This document shows positions 1-8,506 of a DNA stretch of 24,291 nt, piece after piece. The translations under genes were made by a program, and so were the position numbers. Source of the DNA: an uncultured Actinomycetes bacterium (GTDB taxonomy: Bacteria > Actinomycetota > Actinomycetes > Nanopelagicales > Nanopelagicaceae); the NCBI GenBank assembly GCA_903845465.1, contig CAIMXQ010000031.1, forward strand, positions 1-24,291, read 5' to 3'. Each line of letters starts with the position of its first letter. The stretch's first letter is position 1. The notes beneath the pieces are model-generated. The model made no database searches, was not told the DNA's origin, and saw nothing but the letters and a program-made list of their open reading frames with translations.

Positions 1-633
1 AGGCTTGGATATCCGCGTCGTGCACTACGGCTACATGAATGCGCCAAAGTAATTACTTCGAAATATAAAGGCGTAATTCCTCGCGAAGAATCAGAACTTC
101 GCGCACTTCCAGGCATAGGCGAATACACCGCTGCTGCAATGGTGGCATTTGCATTCGGTGGCCGATCACTCGTTTTAGATATCAATATCCGCAGACTCTT
201 TGCGCGCATCTTCGATGGCGTTCAATCTCCAAAGCTCTCTGCAACCAAAGATGAGAAATCTAGGTATGAAGAGTTGATCCCAAAGAAGGATCCACATTTA
301 TGGGCAGCTGCAACGATGGAGCTTGGCGCACTAATCTGTACATCACAATCTCCCAAGTGTGGAATCTGTCCCGTGGCAAAAGATTGCACTTGGCGCAGCC
401 TTGATTATCCAAAATCTGATGTCGTTAAACGAACCCAGAGTTGGCATGGCACCGATCGCCAATGTCGCGGAACTGTGGTTCAAGCACTTCGAGAGAATGA
501 ATCGCTTACAAAGGCGCAGATTGCACAGTTATGGGATGTTCCATCTCAGTTAGAGAAAGCGCTCTTAACTCTTCTCGATGATGGACTTATCGAAGCTCGA
601 GGCAAGAATAAGTTCTCGCTGCCTCGTACTTAG
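1..633 (+). CDS. mutY: A/G-specific adenine DNA glycosylase MutY (5' truncated by window edge)
   Basis: MutY removes adenine mispaired with 8-oxoguanine and so starts base-excision repair. The frame is open from base 1, so the N-terminal part lies outside the window; 210 residues are visible. A helix-hairpin-helix, LPGIGEYTAAA, is encoded at about 109-141. The catalytic aspartate sits in VLDINIRR (Asp codon 178-180). The [4Fe-4S] ligands follow the family spacing C-x6-C-x2-C-x5-C (codons between 337 and 387). After the cluster the protein is short, about 80 residues, with no Nudix-like 8-oxoG recognition domain of the E. coli kind; the tail looks like a small winged-helix segment. The gene converges on clpC with 13 bases between the stop codons. 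The family assignment is secure; the full length cannot be judged. Confidence 0.95.
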   Translation, partial: RLGYPRRALRLHECAKVITSKYKGVIPREESELRALPGIGEYTAAAMVAFAFGGRSLVLDINIRRLFARIFDGVQSPKLSATKDEKSRYEELIPKKDPHLWAAATMELGALICTSQSPKCGICPVAKDCTWRSLDYPKSDVVKRTQSWHGTDRQCRGTVVQALRENESLTKAQIAQLWDVPSQLEKALLTLLDDGLIEARGKNKFSLPRT

Positions 634-646
634 TTAAGAAGAGAGA

Positions 647-3148
647 TTAAGCAGTAGGTGCTTCAGCTAGATTCTCTGGAGTGTCAGGTGATGAAACCTT
701 AGGGGAACCCTTAAATGTGAATTTAGCTTCTGCGCCTTCACCTTCGACTTCAACAACAATGATTTCGCCAGCCTTGAGTTCGCTAAACAAGATTCGCTCT
801 GAAAGTGAATCTTCGATTTCGCGCTGAATAACGCGACGCAATGGACGCGCACCTAGTAATGGGTCGTAACCACGAGCTGCAAGGAGATCCTTTGCAGCTT
901 GTGTGAGTTCGATTCCCATGTCCTTAGCCTTAAGGCGATCATCGAGTCCAGCAATCATCAGATCTACGATCTGAATAATCTGATCTCTGGTGAGCTGATG
1001 GAAGACGATGACATCATCGATACGGTTGAGAAATTCTGGGCGGAAGTGGTTCTTGAGTTCATCTTGAACCTTGCCCTTCATGCGGTCGTAATTTGTGAGG
1101 TCATCATCGGCATTAGCAAAGCCAAGCCCGAGTGATTTCGAGATATCGCGAGTTCCAAGGTTTGTTGTCATGATGATGACGGTGTTCTTGAAATCTACTG
1201 TGCGACCTTGCGCATCAGTAAGACGACCATCTTCGAGAACCTGTAGAAGTGAGTTGAAGATATCTGGGTGTGCCTTTTCGATTTCATCGAAGAGAACTAC
1301 TGAGAACGGACGGCGGCGAACCTTTTCAGTCAACTGTCCACCTTCGTCATACCCGACATATCCTGGAGGAGAACCGAAGAGACGAGATGCTGTGTGACGT
1401 TCTGAATATTCAGACATATCAAGTTGAATCAAGGCGGTCTCGTCACCAAATAGGAATGATGCAAGTGTGCGTGAGAGTTCAGTCTTACCAACACCAGATG
1501 GGCCAGCAAAGATAAATGAACCACCAGGACGCTTTGGATCTTTCAGACCTGCGCGAGTACGACGAATTGCTTGTGACAAAGCTTTGATTGCTTGATCTTG
1601 TCCAATAACGCGACGGTGCAATTCATCTTCCATGCGAAGTAGGCGTGCTGTCTCTTCCTCAGTTAACTTAAAGACTGGAATGCCAGTTGATGCTGAAAGA
1701 ACTTGAGCGATGAGTTCTTCATCGACTTCAGTGACCTTATCGAGATCTGTTGCCTTCCAATTCTTTTCAGCTTCCTGCTTCTCAAGGATAAGAGTCTTTT
1801 CTTTATCGCGAAGTGCTGCTGCACCTTCGAAATCTTGTCCATCGATTGCAGATTCCTTAGCTTTGCGAGCTTCAGCGATCTTGTCATCAAATGCACGAAG
1901 TTCAGCAGGGGCTGTCATGCGCTTAATGCGAAGACGTGAACCTGCTTCATCAATGAGGTCGATTGCCTTATCTGGAAGGAAGCGATCTGAAACGTAGCGA
2001 TCTGCCATATTTGCAGCAGCTGCAAGTGCGCCATCTGTAATAGATACGCGGTGGTGTGTCTCGTAGCGATCGCGAAGGCCCTTAAGAATTTCGATGGTGT
2101 GAGCAACTGATGGCTCTTTCACCTGAATTGGTTGGAAACGACGCTCGAGAGCTGCATCTTTTTCGATGTGCTTGCGATATTCGTCGAGAGTAGTTGCTCC
2201 GATTGTCTGGAGTTCGCCACGTGCGAGCATTGGCTTAAGGATGCTCGCTGCATCGATTGCACCTTCTGCTGCTCCTGCGCCAACAAGAGTATGAATCTCA
2301 TCGATAAAGATAATGATGTCACCGCGAGTTTTGATCTCTTTCAGAACTTTCTTAAGGCGCTCTTCGAAATCTCCGCGGTAGCGAGAACCTGCAACGAGTG
2401 CACCTAAATCAAGTGAGTAGAGCTGCTTATCTTTCAAAGTCTCGGGAACATCGTTCTTGGCGATTGCCTGAGCAAGACCTTCGACAACCGCAGTCTTTCC
2501 AACGCCAGGTTCGCCAATAAGTACTGGGTTATTTTTTGTACGACGAGAGAGAACCTGCATCACGCGTTCGATCTCTAGTTCGCGACCAATGACTGGGTCT
2601 AGCTTTCCTTCGCGAGCAGCTTGTGTGAGGTTACGACCAAATTGATCGAGGACGAGAGATGTTGATGGAGTTCCTTCTGCAGGTCCACCTTGTGCAACTG
2701 TCTCTTTACCTTGGTAACCAGAGAGAAGCTGAATAACTTGTTGGCGAACACGATTGAGATCTGCGCCGAGCTTTACGAGAACTTGTGCTGCAACGCCTTC
2801 GCCTTCGCGAATAAGTCCAAGCAAAATATGTTCTGTGCCAATGTAGTTGTGGCCAAGTTGTAGCGCTTCACGGAGTGAGAGTTCGAGAACTTTCTTTGCA
2901 CGTGGTGTAAATGGAATATGTCCGCTTGGTGCTTGCTGACCTTGTCCAATAATTTCTTCAACTTGTGCGCGAACGCCTTCAAGTGAAATTCCGAGAGATT
3001 CAAGACCCTTTGCTGCAACGCCTTCACCTTCATGGATGAGGCCGAGGAGGATATGTTCAGTGCCGATGTAATTGTGATTGAGCATGCGTGCTTCTTCTTG
3101 AGCTAGGACAACAACGCGTCGAGCTCGATCGGTAAAGCGCTCAAACAT
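647..3148 (-). CDS. clpC: ATP-dependent Clp protease ATP-binding subunit ClpC
   Basis: ClpC is the AAA+ unfoldase that feeds substrates to ClpP. At 833 residues it has the full class architecture: two Clp_N repeats (about 1-70 and 76-145, both containing NYIGTEHILLGLI), first Walker A GEPGVGKT (212-219) and Walker B FIDE (about 281-284), a UVR-like coiled segment (about 420-455) that marks ClpC rather than ClpA or ClpB, then the second Walker A GPSGVGKT (549-556) and Walker B LFDEIEKAH. An LGLGF segment near 690 fits the ClpP-docking loop. The ATG is preceded by AAGGAG eight bases upstream, which supports this start. argA lies 125 bases upstream on the same strand. I see no clear CtsR, HspR or ClgR operator in that gap. 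The protein family is certain; its regulation is not readable. Confidence 0.97.
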   Translation of the reverse strand: MFERFTDRARRVVVLAQEEARMLNHNYIGTEHILLGLIHEGEGVAAKGLESLGISLEGVRAQVEEIIGQGQQAPSGHIPFTPRAKKVLELSLREALQLGHNYIGTEHILLGLIREGEGVAAQVLVKLGADLNRVRQQVIQLLSGYQGKETVAQGGPAEGTPSTSLVLDQFGRNLTQAAREGKLDPVIGRELEIERVMQVLSRRTKNNPVLIGEPGVGKTAVVEGLAQAIAKNDVPETLKDKQLYSLDLGALVAGSRYRGDFEERLKKVLKEIKTRGDIIIFIDEIHTLVGAGAAEGAIDAASILKPMLARGELQTIGATTLDEYRKHIEKDAALERRFQPIQVKEPSVAHTIEILKGLRDRYETHHRVSITDGALAAAANMADRYVSDRFLPDKAIDLIDEAGSRLRIKRMTAPAELRAFDDKIAEARKAKESAIDGQDFEGAAALRDKEKTLILEKQEAEKNWKATDLDKVTEVDEELIAQVLSASTGIPVFKLTEEETARLLRMEDELHRRVIGQDQAIKALSQAIRRTRAGLKDPKRPGGSFIFAGPSGVGKTELSRTLASFLFGDETALIQLDMSEYSERHTASRLFGSPPGYVGYDEGGQLTEKVRRRPFSVVLFDEIEKAHPDIFNSLLQVLEDGRLTDAQGRTVDFKNTVIIMTTNLGTRDISKSLGLGFANADDDLTNYDRMKGKVQDELKNHFRPEFLNRIDDVIVFHQLTRDQIIQIVDLMIAGLDDRLKAKDMGIELTQAAKDLLAARGYDPLLGARPLRRVIQREIEDSLSERILFSELKAGEIIVVEVEGEGAEAKFTFKGSPKVSSPDTPENLAEAPTA

Positions 3149-3239
3149 GGGCAGAACTCCTTCTATTTAAGTGGTGCTGCGGTAAGCCTATAACCCAGCC
3201 TAGGGAAGGCGCGAGGTGGATAGCGGTGTAGTCAATAGA

Positions 3240-3255
3240 ACCCCAGATGTGGGGT
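3240..3255 (-). terminator. Weak candidate terminator hairpin after argA
   Basis: ACCCC-AGATGT-GGGGT is a perfect five-base-pair inverted repeat with a six-base loop, beginning about 19 bases past the argA stop on the minus strand. On that strand it is followed by TCTATT, which is only a partial U-tract. It could stop or attenuate lysS-argA transcription before clpC. The stem is short, so this is tentative. The rest of the argA-clpC gap (3149-3239) contains the clpC ribosome-binding site and two TAGGCT words (3185-3190 and 3197-3202, read on the minus strand) that could be -10 elements, without a matching -35. Confidence 0.35.
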
Positions 3256-3273
3256 CGATATTCCCGCCAGACT

Positions 3274-3768
3274 CTAGAGATTGAGCAGCATCCGGGTATT
3301 GCCGAGGGTATTGGGCTTTACCGACTCGAGATCAAGGAATTCGGCAACACCTGCGTCGTAGGAGCGCAGAAGCTGTTGATAGACATCGGGGTCAACGGGT
3401 GTGCCGTGAATCTCTTCAAATCCATGACGACTAAAGAACTCAGTTTGAAATGTTAGGCAGAAAATTCTTTCGACGCCGACTTCGCGTGCACGTTCGATAA
3501 TTCGTTCGAGAATCTTGTGGCCAATTCCTTGTTTCTGCATATTCTTCGCTACTGCAACAGTACGAACTTCAGCGAGATCTTCCCAGAGAGTGTGAAGTGC
3601 TCCGCAACCCACAACTTTTCCATCGAGTTCAGCAACGGTAAATTCTTGAACGCCTTCATACAAGGTAACAGTCTCTTTGGCGAGCATCTGTCCAGGGGCC
3701 GCATAGGAATCGACAAGTTCGCGAATTGCTTTTACGTCAGAAGTTTTAGCCGAACGAATCACCAACAT
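3274..3768 (-). CDS. argA: Amino-acid N-acetyltransferase (actinobacterial ArgA, GNAT fold)
   Basis: This 164-residue GNAT protein closely resembles the short N-acetylglutamate synthase of mycobacteria (Rv2747 type), which acetylates glutamate (or glutamine) with acetyl-CoA as the first step of arginine synthesis. Recognisable family segments are VTLYEGVQEF, VVGCGALHTLW, EVRTVAVAKN, the acetyl-CoA loop QKQGIGHK, TEFFSRHGFEEI, GVAEFLDL and the C-terminal NTRMLLNL. It has no amino-acid-kinase domain, unlike E. coli ArgA, and its length matches the actinobacterial form. The ATG starts two bases after the lysS stop, so the pair is probably co-transcribed and translationally coupled. It occupies the lysS-clpC interval where many actinobacteria carry the nucleoid protein gene lsr2, which is absent here. 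Preference for glutamate over glutamine cannot be told from the sequence. Confidence 0.88.
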   Translation of the reverse strand: MLVIRSAKTSDVKAIRELVDSYAAPGQMLAKETVTLYEGVQEFTVAELDGKVVGCGALHTLWEDLAEVRTVAVAKNMQKQGIGHKILERIIERAREVGVERIFCLTFQTEFFSRHGFEEIHGTPVDPDVYQQLLRSYDAGVAEFLDLESVKPNTLGNTRMLLNL

Positions 3769-3770
3769 TG

Positions 3771-5279
3771 TTAATCAGCTTCTGGCTTTACAAGTGGGAA
3801 CAAAATCGTTTCGCGAATACCGAGTCCAGTGAGTGCCATGAGAAGTCGATCAACGCCCATTCCCATTCCACCCATCGGTGGCGCTCCAAATTCCATTGCG
3901 CGCAAGAAATCTTCATCTACTTGCATCGCCTCAAGGTCGCCCTTTGCACCAAGCTGTGCTTGTTCGACAAGGCGATTACGTTGAATGACTGGATCAATGA
4001 GTTCGGAGTAACCCGTTGCAAGTTCGAATCCATCGACATAGAGATCCCACTTCTCAACAACACCGGGAATGTCGCGGTGCGCGCGAACAAGCGGTGATGT
4101 ATCGACTGGATATCCCATAACAAAGGTCGGCTCGATCAATTTATCCTGCGCTACATGCTCAAAGATCTCTTCGGCGAGCTTGCCTGTTACCCACTTTGGA
4201 TCAATCTTCATTCCGAGCTTTGTAGCAATCTTCTTCAGGTCATCGATAGAAGTAAGTGCTGTTACTTGTTCTCCTACCCCTTCAGAGATTGAGTCATAGA
4301 GTGAAATTTCTTTCCAGTTTCCACCGAGATCTGCTTGGCGACCATTGTGATGTGTAACGACATGTGAACCAGCAACCGCCATCGCCGCATTTTGAATGAG
4401 CGAACGAGTGACATCTGCGATGGAACGCCAATCACCGTAGGCCATATATGACTCAACCATCGCGAATTCTGGTGAGTGCGACGAGTCTGCGCCTTCATTA
4501 CGGAAGTTACGATTGATTTCAAAGACGCGCTCAATACCGCCAACAACGCAACGCTTTAAGAAAAGTTCGGGTGCAATACGCATATAGAGATCCATATCGT
4601 ATGCATTACTAAAAGTTTTAAATGGACGAGCGGCAGCTCCACCATGCATCACCTGAAGCATCGGAGTTTCAACTTCGATAAAGCTTTGGGTGCTAAAAGT
4701 TTCGCGGAGTGAATGCATCACGGTCGGACGCATCCGTGCAGCTGCACGCGCTTCAGGGCGCACAATGAGGTCTACATAACGCATGCGAACGCGAGTCTCT
4801 TCAGACATTGGTTTGTGATCATTTGGCAATGGACGAAGTGACTTTGAAGCAAGAGTCCACGAAGTTGCAAGAATGGAAAGTTCTCCACGTTTGGAGGTAA
4901 TGATTTCACCAGTAACAGAGACCATATCGCCGAGATCAATATCTGACTTCCATGAATCGAGTTGATCCTGGCCAACTTTATCGAGGGATAACATTGCTTG
5001 GAGTTCAGTGCCATCACCTTCGCGCAGCGTTGCAAAGCAGAGTTTTCCTGTATCGCGCTTAAAGATAATACGCCCCGTCAGGCTTTCAGTGTCGCCAGTT
5101 GCTACATCAATATCGAGTCCGACATATTTCTCGCGGACTTCTTTGAGCGATTTGGTACGAGGAACCGCAACTGGATATGGCTCAACTCCACGCTCGATAA
5201 GGCTGGCACGCTTTTCACGACGTATCCGTAATTGTTCGGGGAGGTCGTCTTCTTGCGCGGGCAGATTATCGGTTGTCAT
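3771..5279 (-). CDS. lysS: Lysine--tRNA ligase, class II
   Basis: LysS charges tRNA-Lys. The 502-residue protein has the standard layout: an N-terminal charged helix (EQLRIRREKRASLIERG), an OB-fold anticodon-binding domain (about 60-160), then the class II catalytic core with motif 2 around FRNEGADSSHSPEFAMVE and motif 3 ending GMGMGVDRLLMALTG. The stretch FELATGYSELIDP is typical of the bacterial enzyme. It has no MprF-like fusion of the LysX type. The ATG has no good Shine-Dalgarno sequence; a TAGACT hexamer just upstream could give a transcript with a leader of about four bases. coaX ends 25 bases upstream and argA begins two bases downstream. Confidence 0.97.
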   Translation of the reverse strand: MTTDNLPAQEDDLPEQLRIRREKRASLIERGVEPYPVAVPRTKSLKEVREKYVGLDIDVATGDTESLTGRIIFKRDTGKLCFATLREGDGTELQAMLSLDKVGQDQLDSWKSDIDLGDMVSVTGEIITSKRGELSILATSWTLASKSLRPLPNDHKPMSEETRVRMRYVDLIVRPEARAAARMRPTVMHSLRETFSTQSFIEVETPMLQVMHGGAAARPFKTFSNAYDMDLYMRIAPELFLKRCVVGGIERVFEINRNFRNEGADSSHSPEFAMVESYMAYGDWRSIADVTRSLIQNAAMAVAGSHVVTHHNGRQADLGGNWKEISLYDSISEGVGEQVTALTSIDDLKKIATKLGMKIDPKWVTGKLAEEIFEHVAQDKLIEPTFVMGYPVDTSPLVRAHRDIPGVVEKWDLYVDGFELATGYSELIDPVIQRNRLVEQAQLGAKGDLEAMQVDEDFLRAMEFGAPPMGGMGMGVDRLLMALTGLGIRETILFPLVKPEAD

Positions 5280-5289
5280 GATGAACGGA

Positions 5290-5295
5290 AGTCTA
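5290..5295 (-). promoter_or_regulatory. Possible -10 element for lysS (near-leaderless)
   Basis: Read on the minus strand this is TAGACT (TANNNT), whose last T is 11 bases before the A of the lysS ATG. If transcription starts seven bases after the hexamer, the leader would be four bases. There is no recognisable ribosome-binding site before lysS, which is why a very short leader is worth considering. The geometry is less exact than at the six leaderless genes in this window. Confidence 0.3.
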
Positions 5296-5304
5296 CCTTT
5301 TTAG

Positions 5305-6069
5305 CTAGAGATTCTTCTCATGGATAAGGCGAAGTCCGATAAGAGTCAGATCTGGCTCGTGCTCATCAATAGTTTCTGAAACTCCAATGATTAGTGGTGC
5401 AAGTCCACCCGTTGCAATCACAGTTGGCACACCGTCGTAATCCTTAGCCAATTCGGCTGTGATGCGATCGACCAACCCATCAACTTGACCTGCAAATCCA
5501 AAGATTGTTCCTGATTGAAGGGCTTCAACAGTGTTCTTTCCGATAACGCTCTTTGGGCGAACCAATTCAACTTTTCGCAGTTGTGCAGCACGTGCAGCTA
5601 AGGCATCCACAGAGATTTCAATACCAGGAGCAAGTGCGCCACCAAGAAACTCGCCTTTGGGAGATACAACATCGAGGTTTGTCGATGTTCCGAAGTCAAC
5701 CACGATTGCAGGTCCGCCGTACAAAGTATGCGCTGCAAGTGTATTTACTATTCGATCTGCGCCAATTTCCTTTGGGTTATCGACAAGCAACTGAACGCCT
5801 GTTTTGGTTCCAGGTTCGACAATTGTTGTATGCACATCTGAGAAATACGTTGCAATCATTGTGCGCAGTTCGCGCAAAGTAGCCGGTACTGTCGAACAGA
5901 TTGAGAGACCGGTAAGTGAATATCCACTTATGAGCGCACTGTATTGGAGCCAGAGCTCATCTGAAGTTGTGCGCGGATCGGTCTTAACGCGCCAGGATTT
6001 GATGAGTGTATCTTTATCGAAAATTCCAAGAACTGTATTGGTATTTCCTACATCGACTGTTAATAACAT
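5305..6069 (-). CDS. coaX: Type III pantothenate kinase
   Basis: CoaX phosphorylates pantothenate, the first step of CoA synthesis. The protein is 254 residues, the normal size. The ASKHA-fold phosphate motif is VDVGNTNTV (5-13), the substrate/catalytic motif is GADR (103-106) and the second phosphate motif is VDFGTSTN (124-131). The ATG begins two bases after the nadC stop with GGAG inside the end of nadC, so translation is probably coupled. It lies in the same run as panC, so the last pantothenate-forming step and the first CoA-forming step are encoded together, separated by the NAD genes nadB and nadC. Confidence 0.95.
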   Translation of the reverse strand: MLLTVDVGNTNTVLGIFDKDTLIKSWRVKTDPRTTSDELWLQYSALISGYSLTGLSICSTVPATLRELRTMIATYFSDVHTTIVEPGTKTGVQLLVDNPKEIGADRIVNTLAAHTLYGGPAIVVDFGTSTNLDVVSPKGEFLGGALAPGIEISVDALAARAAQLRKVELVRPKSVIGKNTVEALQSGTIFGFAGQVDGLVDRITAELAKDYDGVPTVIATGGLAPLIIGVSETIDEHEPDLTLIGLRLIHEKNL

Positions 6070-6071
6070 TC

Positions 6072-6896
6072 TTACTCCGCTCTCAGATCTAGACCGATAT
6101 CTAAAACAGGTGCGCTATGAGTTAGTGCGCCAATTGCTAGGAAATTAACGCCCGTGACTGCGTATGAAATTGCGTTCTCGAGTGAGATGCCACCGGATGC
6201 TTCAAGCTTCGTAGAACCTGCGGCGATCGCGACTGCCTCAGAGCATTGTGCAGGGCTCATATTGTCGAGAAGAACTAGATCTGGCTTGAGAGGCAGAACT
6301 TCTCTCAGTTGCTCCAGAGTATCTACCTCTATCTCAATATCAGAGGACGGGTACTGTGCACGTACCTGAGAAAATGCTTGTGTAACGCCTCCTGCTGCAG
6401 CTATGTGATTATCTTTAATCAGAGCAGCATCGCTGAGAGACATTCGGTGGTTAGTTCCCCCGCCCATGCGCACTGCATATTTTTCGAGAAGGCGCATGCC
6501 TGGCGTTGTCTTGCGTGTATCGCGAATCTCGCAAGAAGTGCCTGCAATTGCATCAACCCACGTACGAGTAAGTGTTGCAATTCCGCTGAGATGGCCCAAG
6601 AAGTTCAGAGCGGTCCGTTCTGCAAGGAGAATTGCACGAGTGTCTCCGCGAACTGTCATCAGCACTGTGCCCGTTTTTGCAGTTGTTCCATCCTGAACAA
6701 GAACGGCAATATCGGATAGTCCAACTTCCTCAAGTACTGCTCGCGCCATATCAATTCCAGCAATTACTCCATCTTTACGTGCAACGAAATCTGCAACCAC
6801 TTTCTCTGTGCCAGAAACAGTTGCAATCGATGTGATGTCTTCTCCACCTTGAAGGTCCTCAGAAAGAGCATGCTTAATAAGTTCGCGATCAATCAT
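6072..6896 (-). CDS. nadC: Nicotinate-nucleotide pyrophosphorylase (carboxylating), quinolinate phosphoribosyltransferase
   Basis: NadC converts quinolinate and PRPP to nicotinate mononucleotide in de novo NAD synthesis. The 274-residue protein is of family length. It contains the signature TRKTTPGMRLLEKYAVRMGG followed by NHRMSLSDAALIKDNH, and the beta-barrel end segments VLLDNMSP and LEASGGISLENA. The start overlaps the nadB stop by four bases (ATGA), which implies coupled translation. NadA (quinolinate synthase), needed between NadB and NadC, is not encoded in this window. Confidence 0.96.
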   Translation of the reverse strand: MIDRELIKHALSEDLQGGEDITSIATVSGTEKVVADFVARKDGVIAGIDMARAVLEEVGLSDIAVLVQDGTTAKTGTVLMTVRGDTRAILLAERTALNFLGHLSGIATLTRTWVDAIAGTSCEIRDTRKTTPGMRLLEKYAVRMGGGTNHRMSLSDAALIKDNHIAAAGGVTQAFSQVRAQYPSSDIEIEVDTLEQLREVLPLKPDLVLLDNMSPAQCSEAVAIAAGSTKLEASGGISLENAISYAVTGVNFLAIGALTHSAPVLDIGLDLRAE

Positions 6897-8506
6897 TTCT
6901 TGCCCACTTCCTGATATCCGCTAGTCCAATAGCCTGCCTGATCAACTTGTTGAACGATGCGCTTCTGCCACGTATCACTAGTTTCTGGGAAATCTTCACG
7001 CCAATGAGAGCCACGAGTTTCTTGTCTAATTAACGCCGCTTTAAGAATTGCTTGCGCAAGTTGAAATAAGTTAGTTGTCTCCCATGCCTCAACACAGGGT
7101 TGCGTGCTCTTCTTATCTTCAATGCGAGTTAAATCTGAGCTCGTCTTGAGTAGCGAATCAGATGAACGCAGAACTCCAGCACCGCGGCTCATGCTCACTT
7201 GAATTTCATGTCGCACTGAAGGGTCAAGAAGTATCGCTTGTGATGCGTTCTCCACCGGATCGCTCTTCTCTGGAAGGTTCTCCGCAATATCTGCAGCGAT
7301 GCGTGCGCTAAAGACGAGTCCCTCAAGCAGTGAATTAGAAGCTAAACGATTGGCGCCATGCACCCCAGAACATGCGGTTTCACCACATGCATAGAGGCCA
7401 TTGACGCTGGTACGTCCATTGAGATCTACACGTACTCCACCTGAGGCGTAGTGCGATGCAGGTGCAACTGGAATCAAATCTTTAAGCGGATCAATCCCGT
7501 GTGAAATACACGATGCATAGATAGTAGGAAAACGTTCCTTAAAGCCTTCAAGGTGGCGCACATCGAGCCATACGTGATGAGCGCCCGTTTTATTCATGAC
7601 ACGCATTATTGAAATAGCAACAACATCGCGAGGCGCTAGCTCTGCAAGCGGGTGGATATCCTGCATAAAACGATGGCCCTTATCATCAAGTAGATATGCG
7701 CCTTCTCCACGTACTGCTTCGCTAATGAGAGGTTGTTGACCTTCTGAATTATCTCCAAGCCAGAGAACTGTTGGGTGGAATTGAATAAATTCAACGTCGG
7801 CAACTTTTGCCCCGGCACGAAGTGCAAGTGCGACTCCATCACCAGTTGAAACGGAAGGATTTGTTGTCTGCGCAAATACTTGACCAAGTCCACCAGTTGC
7901 AAGAACTACTGCGCGTGCCAAACCTCGACCAACTCCATCACGGCTACCAGCGCCAATGACGTGAAGAGTGACACCGCATACTTCGCCAATATCGTTTTTA
8001 AGCGCATCCAGTACTAGCGCGTGTTCAACAACTTCAATCTCAGGATCGTTCTGCACAGCTGCAAGAAGCGCGCGCGAAACTTCAGCGCCCGTAGCATCTC
8101 CTCCAGCATGAAGAATGCGGTTACGAAGATGTCCACCTTCTCGGGTTAGCGCCATCTCACCGCTTGCTTCTTTATCAAAGATTGCACCACGTTCAATTAA
8201 TTTGCGAACAGCTTCAGGTCCTTCAGTAACAAGTACTCGAACTGCATCCACATCACAGAGTCCAGCACCTGCAACAAGCGTGTCTTTCTCATGTGCCTCT
8301 GGTGAGTCACCATCGCCAAGTGCTGCGGCGATTCCACCCTGAGCCCATTTCGTAGAACCTTCATCAACGCGTGCCTTTGTGACAAGTAGAACTGATAATC
8401 CATATGTTCTAGATTGCAGGGCAGTCGTGAGACCTGCAATTCCGGATCCAACGACAATCACATCGGCAGATGCTGTCCACCCCGGTGCTTGTGCAAGGAG
8501 CTTCAT
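6893..8506 (-). CDS. nadB: L-aspartate oxidase
   Basis: NadB oxidises aspartate to iminoaspartate, the first step of de novo NAD synthesis. The 537-residue flavoprotein opens with the FAD-binding motif VIVVGSGIAGLTTAL (about 16-30). Other family marks are STKWAQGGIAAALGDGDSPE, the substrate-site stretch HPTVLW and the C-terminal FAD segment GANRLASNSLLEGLVF. The substrate-site pattern separates it from succinate dehydrogenase subunit A, and no sdh neighbours are present. It overlaps panC upstream and nadC downstream by four bases each, so panC-nadB-nadC appear to be translated as a coupled set. Products would feed NadA, encoded elsewhere if present. Confidence 0.95.
   Translation of the reverse strand: MKLLAQAPGWTASADVIVVGSGIAGLTTALQSRTYGLSVLLVTKARVDEGSTKWAQGGIAAALGDGDSPEAHEKDTLVAGAGLCDVDAVRVLVTEGPEAVRKLIERGAIFDKEASGEMALTREGGHLRNRILHAGGDATGAEVSRALLAAVQNDPEIEVVEHALVLDALKNDIGEVCGVTLHVIGAGSRDGVGRGLARAVVLATGGLGQVFAQTTNPSVSTGDGVALALRAGAKVADVEFIQFHPTVLWLGDNSEGQQPLISEAVRGEGAYLLDDKGHRFMQDIHPLAELAPRDVVAISIMRVMNKTGAHHVWLDVRHLEGFKERFPTIYASCISHGIDPLKDLIPVAPASHYASGGVRVDLNGRTSVNGLYACGETACSGVHGANRLASNSLLEGLVFSARIAADIAENLPEKSDPVENASQAILLDPSVRHEIQVSMSRGAGVLRSSDSLLKTSSDLTRIEDKKSTQPCVEAWETTNLFQLAQAILKAALIRQETRGSHWREDFPETSDTWQKRIVQQVDQAGYWTSGYQEVGKK

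Noticed and set aside
3197..3235. TTGACT with TAGGCT as a clpC promoter, and a CGC...GCG pair as a ClgR site
   Set aside because: The -35/-10 spacer would be 27 bases, far too long, and the half-sites are 10 bases apart, not matching the ClgR pattern I know.
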